Assembly (NCBI RefSeq): GCF_000720325.1
Contig: NZ_JOJM01000040.1
Coordinates: 21,581-85,580, forward strand
Reading direction: 5' to 3'
DNA: 64,000 nt
Source: Streptomyces sp. NRRL B-1347
GTDB lineage: Bacteria > Actinomycetota > Actinomycetes > Streptomycetales > Streptomycetaceae
Shown: one piece after another, positions 62,289 through 64,000 of the stretch
How the letters are laid out: each line of letters starts with the position of its first letter
How positions within the stretch are numbered: position 1 is the first letter of the stretch
Program-made: the position numbers and the translations under genes
The notes under the pieces: model-generated
What the model was told of the DNA's origin: nothing
The model's input: the letters and a program-made list of their open reading frames with translations, nothing else
Database searches by the model: none

Positions 62289-62584
62289 GACCTTGTGTGA
62301 CCGTCCCGGGCCCGAAACCCGCCGTTCACGTGGGCCTGGACAGATATGGCTCGTCGGCGGCAGGAAGCATCCGGTAGAAAAGACGGTTACACCCCTCATC
62401 CGGGGCCAGGGCGCGTGTGCGGCGCGCCCGCGCGTCCGTTACGTACCTCCCGTACCGCTTCGCCGACAGGCGGAGGGTCACGGGCCGCAAGGCCCGAGGC
62501 CTCAGCACGGACGCGGTTCCCGCCCCACTTCTCCACCAGGAAGTGGTCCACCCTCAACCATGAACACTTAAGGGGTCAGAAACA

Positions 62585-63805
62585 GTGGCAGCGGAGATCG
62601 TCAATCCTCGCAGCGACAGCGGTACGAGTACCGGTCACGAAGGCGCCGAGGAGCCCTTCGATCCGGCCTTCGCCCTGCATCGCGGCGGGAAGATGGCCGT
62701 GCAGGCAACCGTCCCGGTGCGGGACAAGGACGACCTGTCCCTCGCGTACACGCCCGGCGTGGCGAAAGTGTGCAGCGCCATCGCCGAGCAGCCGGACCTC
62801 GTCCACGACTACACCTGGAAGTCGAACGTCGTCGCCGTCGTCACCGACGGCACGGCCGTGCTCGGCCTCGGGGACATCGGGGCGGAGGCTTCCCTTCCGG
62901 TGATGGAGGGCAAGGCCATCCTCTTCAAGCAGTTCGGCGGCGTCGACGCCGTGCCGATCGCCCTCGGCACCACCGACACCGACGAGATCATCGAGACCGT
63001 GGTGCGGCTCGCCCCCTCCTTCGGCGGGGTGAACCTGGAGGACATCTCCGCGCCGCGCTGCTTCGAGATCGAGCGGCGGCTGCAGGAGCGCCTCGACATC
63101 CCGGTCTTCCACGACGACCAGCACGGCACGGCGGTCGTCACCCTCGCCGCGCTGCGCAACGCGGCGCGGCTCACCGACCGGACGCTCGGCGATCTGCGCG
63201 CCGTGATCTCCGGCGCGGGCGCGGCGGGCGTCGCCATCGCGAAGTTCCTCCTCGAAGCCGGGCTCGGTGACGTCGCGGTCGCGGACCGCAAGGGCATCGT
63301 CAGCCGGGACCGCGACGACCTCACCCCGGTCAAGCGCGAGCTCGCCGAGCTCACGAACAAGGCGGGCCTGAGTGGCTCGCTGGAGAGCGCGCTCGCCGGT
63401 GCGGACGTGTTCATCGGCGTGTCCGGCGGTACGGTCCCCGAGGCCGCGGTGGCCTCGATGGCGCCGAACTCGTTCGTGTTCGCCATGGCCAACCCGAACC
63501 CCGAGGTGCACCCGGACGTCGCCCACAAGTACGCCGCCGTGGTGGCGACGGGCCGTTCGGACTACCCGAACCAGATCAACAACGTCCTCGCCTTCCCGGG
63601 CATCTTCGCGGGCGCGCTCCAGGTGCGGGCGTCCCGGATCACCGAGGGCATGAAGATCGCGGCCGCCGACGCGCTTGCCGGCGTGGTCGGGGACGAGCTC
63701 TCCGCCGCGTATGTGATCCCGTCCCCGTTCGATGAGCGGGTGGCGCCCGCGGTCACCGCGGCGGTGGCCGCGGCGGCCCGGGCCGAGGGGGTCGCCCGCC
63801 GCTGA
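62585..63805 (+). CDS. NAD-dependent malic enzyme
   Basis: A 406-aa malic enzyme that oxidatively decarboxylates malate to pyruvate. YTPGVAKVC contains the catalytic Tyr, [11 protein letters not shown] the metal-binding Asp pair, and [17 protein letters not shown] the cofactor fold; NPNPEVHP is the second cofactor loop. The corresponding S. coelicolor enzyme (SCO5261) is the NAD-specific one. The short 406-aa form lacks the phosphotransacetylase-like domain of MaeB. GTG 62585 has AAGGGG at about 11 bases upstream. Confidence 0.94.
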   Translation: MAAEIVNPRSDSGTSTGHEGAEEPFDPAFALHRGGKMAVQATVPVRDKDDLSLAYTPGVAKVCSAIAEQPDLVHDYTWKSNVVAVVTDGTAVLGLGDIGAEASLPVMEGKAILFKQFGGVDAVPIALGTTDTDEIIETVVRLAPSFGGVNLEDISAPRCFEIERRLQERLDIPVFHDDQHGTAVVTLAALRNAARLTDRTLGDLRAVISGAGAAGVAIAKFLLEAGLGDVAVADRKGIVSRDRDDLTPVKRELAELTNKAGLSGSLESALAGADVFIGVSGGTVPEAAVASMAPNSFVFAMANPNPEVHPDVAHKYAAVVATGRSDYPNQINNVLAFPGIFAGALQVRASRITEGMKIAAADALAGVVGDELSAAYVIPSPFDERVAPAVTAAVAAAARAEGVARR

Positions 63806-64000
63806 CGGCGGGGCGCTGTTCCGCTCAGGTCCTGCTCGCTTAGGTCCAGCTCCGCTCAGGTCCTGCTCCGCCTGGGTCCCGCTCCGCTGAGGCTCCACTT
63901 CGCCTTGGCGGGGCGGGACCTTGCGCTTTCTGCTTGCCTGCTGGGGCTGGGGGCGCCTGGTGTGCCTGGTGCGTCAGGGGTGGGGCCCGGGGGCGGGGCG
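63806..64000. other. Downstream region to window end
   Basis: 195 bases with no supported gene. The stretch contains five imperfect 16-bp tandem repeats (listed separately) and then a GC-rich segment to the window edge. Confidence 0.6.
63818..63896. repeat. 16-bp imperfect tandem repeat after malic enzyme
   Basis: Five units of about 16 bp with the pattern GCTCCGCTCAGGTCCT run from 63818 to 63896, with one unit one base short. They begin 13 bases after the malic enzyme stop. Their role is unknown; alternate pairing of the units is weak, so a terminator function is not clear. Confidence 0.7.

Larger units (their letters stand above)
62001..62584. other. Divergent region between binding protein and malic enzyme genes
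   Basis: 584 bases, the longest gap in the window, with lower GC in 62085-62300. It contains a UUCG-type hairpin in the binding-protein leader (62045-62075), a TTGACA on the minus strand (62129-62134) and a palindrome AGGGATAAATCCCT (62275-62288). No open frame with normal codon use is supported. Confidence 0.6.

Overview
The window is chromosomal DNA of a Streptomyces (high-GC actinomycete). The very high GC content, frequent GTG/TTG starts, GTGA/ATGA/TAATG stop-start overlaps, and a run of recognisable Streptomyces loci in order all point there. From memory, the order matches the conserved core region of S. coelicolor around SCO5216-SCO5261: sigR-rsrA, epi-isozizaene synthase/CYP170, nrdABS, dasR-dasABC-nagB, wblE, sigH, a family 2B encapsulin, sodN/sodX, malic enzyme. 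I saw no tRNA, rRNA, insertion sequence, prophage or CRISPR array.

Layout. 1-8.6 kb: M50-type membrane protease, HMCES/YedK-type DNA-protein crosslink enzyme, alpha/beta hydrolase, the thiol-stress pair sigR/rsrA with a perfect autoregulatory promoter and the start of the long sigma-R' isoform, two tandem HD-domain membrane proteins (the second degenerate), a TPR-like protein and peptide deformylase. 8.7-11.4 kb: two-gene sesquiterpene operon (epi-isozizaene synthase plus CYP170 P450), predicted to make albaflavenone. 11.4-16.4 kb: class Ia ribonucleotide reductase operon nrdABS (minus strand) behind an adenosylcobalamin riboswitch. 16.4-22.1 kb: acetyltransferase, lipoprotein, monocarboxylate symporter with its DUF3311 partner, and cstA with a YbdD-type partner. 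22.2-29.1 kb: the DasR regulon core (dasR, dasABC, a GH3 N-acetylglucosaminidase, nagB) with dre operators, which together import and catabolise chitin-derived amino sugars. A SIS-domain sugar-phosphate protein lies divergent to nagB.

29.3-42 kb: SDR/TetR divergent pair with twin palindromes, PdtaS-like histidine kinase preceded by a stray dre-like site, wblE, diacylglycerol kinase, sigH with its anti-sigma factor, UBP zinc-finger protein, Na+/H+ antiporter, PLP enzyme, amidase. 42-47.5 kb: large MprF-like protein with an apparently dead rhomboid-like N-terminus, then a family 2B encapsulin shell gene followed by a polyprenyl diphosphate synthase, a probable nanocompartment shell/cargo pair and the least understood system here. 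47.6-58 kb: small enzymes, two CGNR zinc-finger regulators, EamA exporter with a charged repeat tail, SnoaL-tailed ECF sigma, an OtrA/TetM-like GTPase, and the nickel SOD gene with its maturation protease. 58-64 kb: methyltransferase, a polar amino-acid ABC importer and NAD-type malic enzyme.

Coordinates of starts were chosen from ribosome-binding sites, overlaps and family lengths. Very long open frames antisense to real genes are common in this GC-rich DNA and were discarded.
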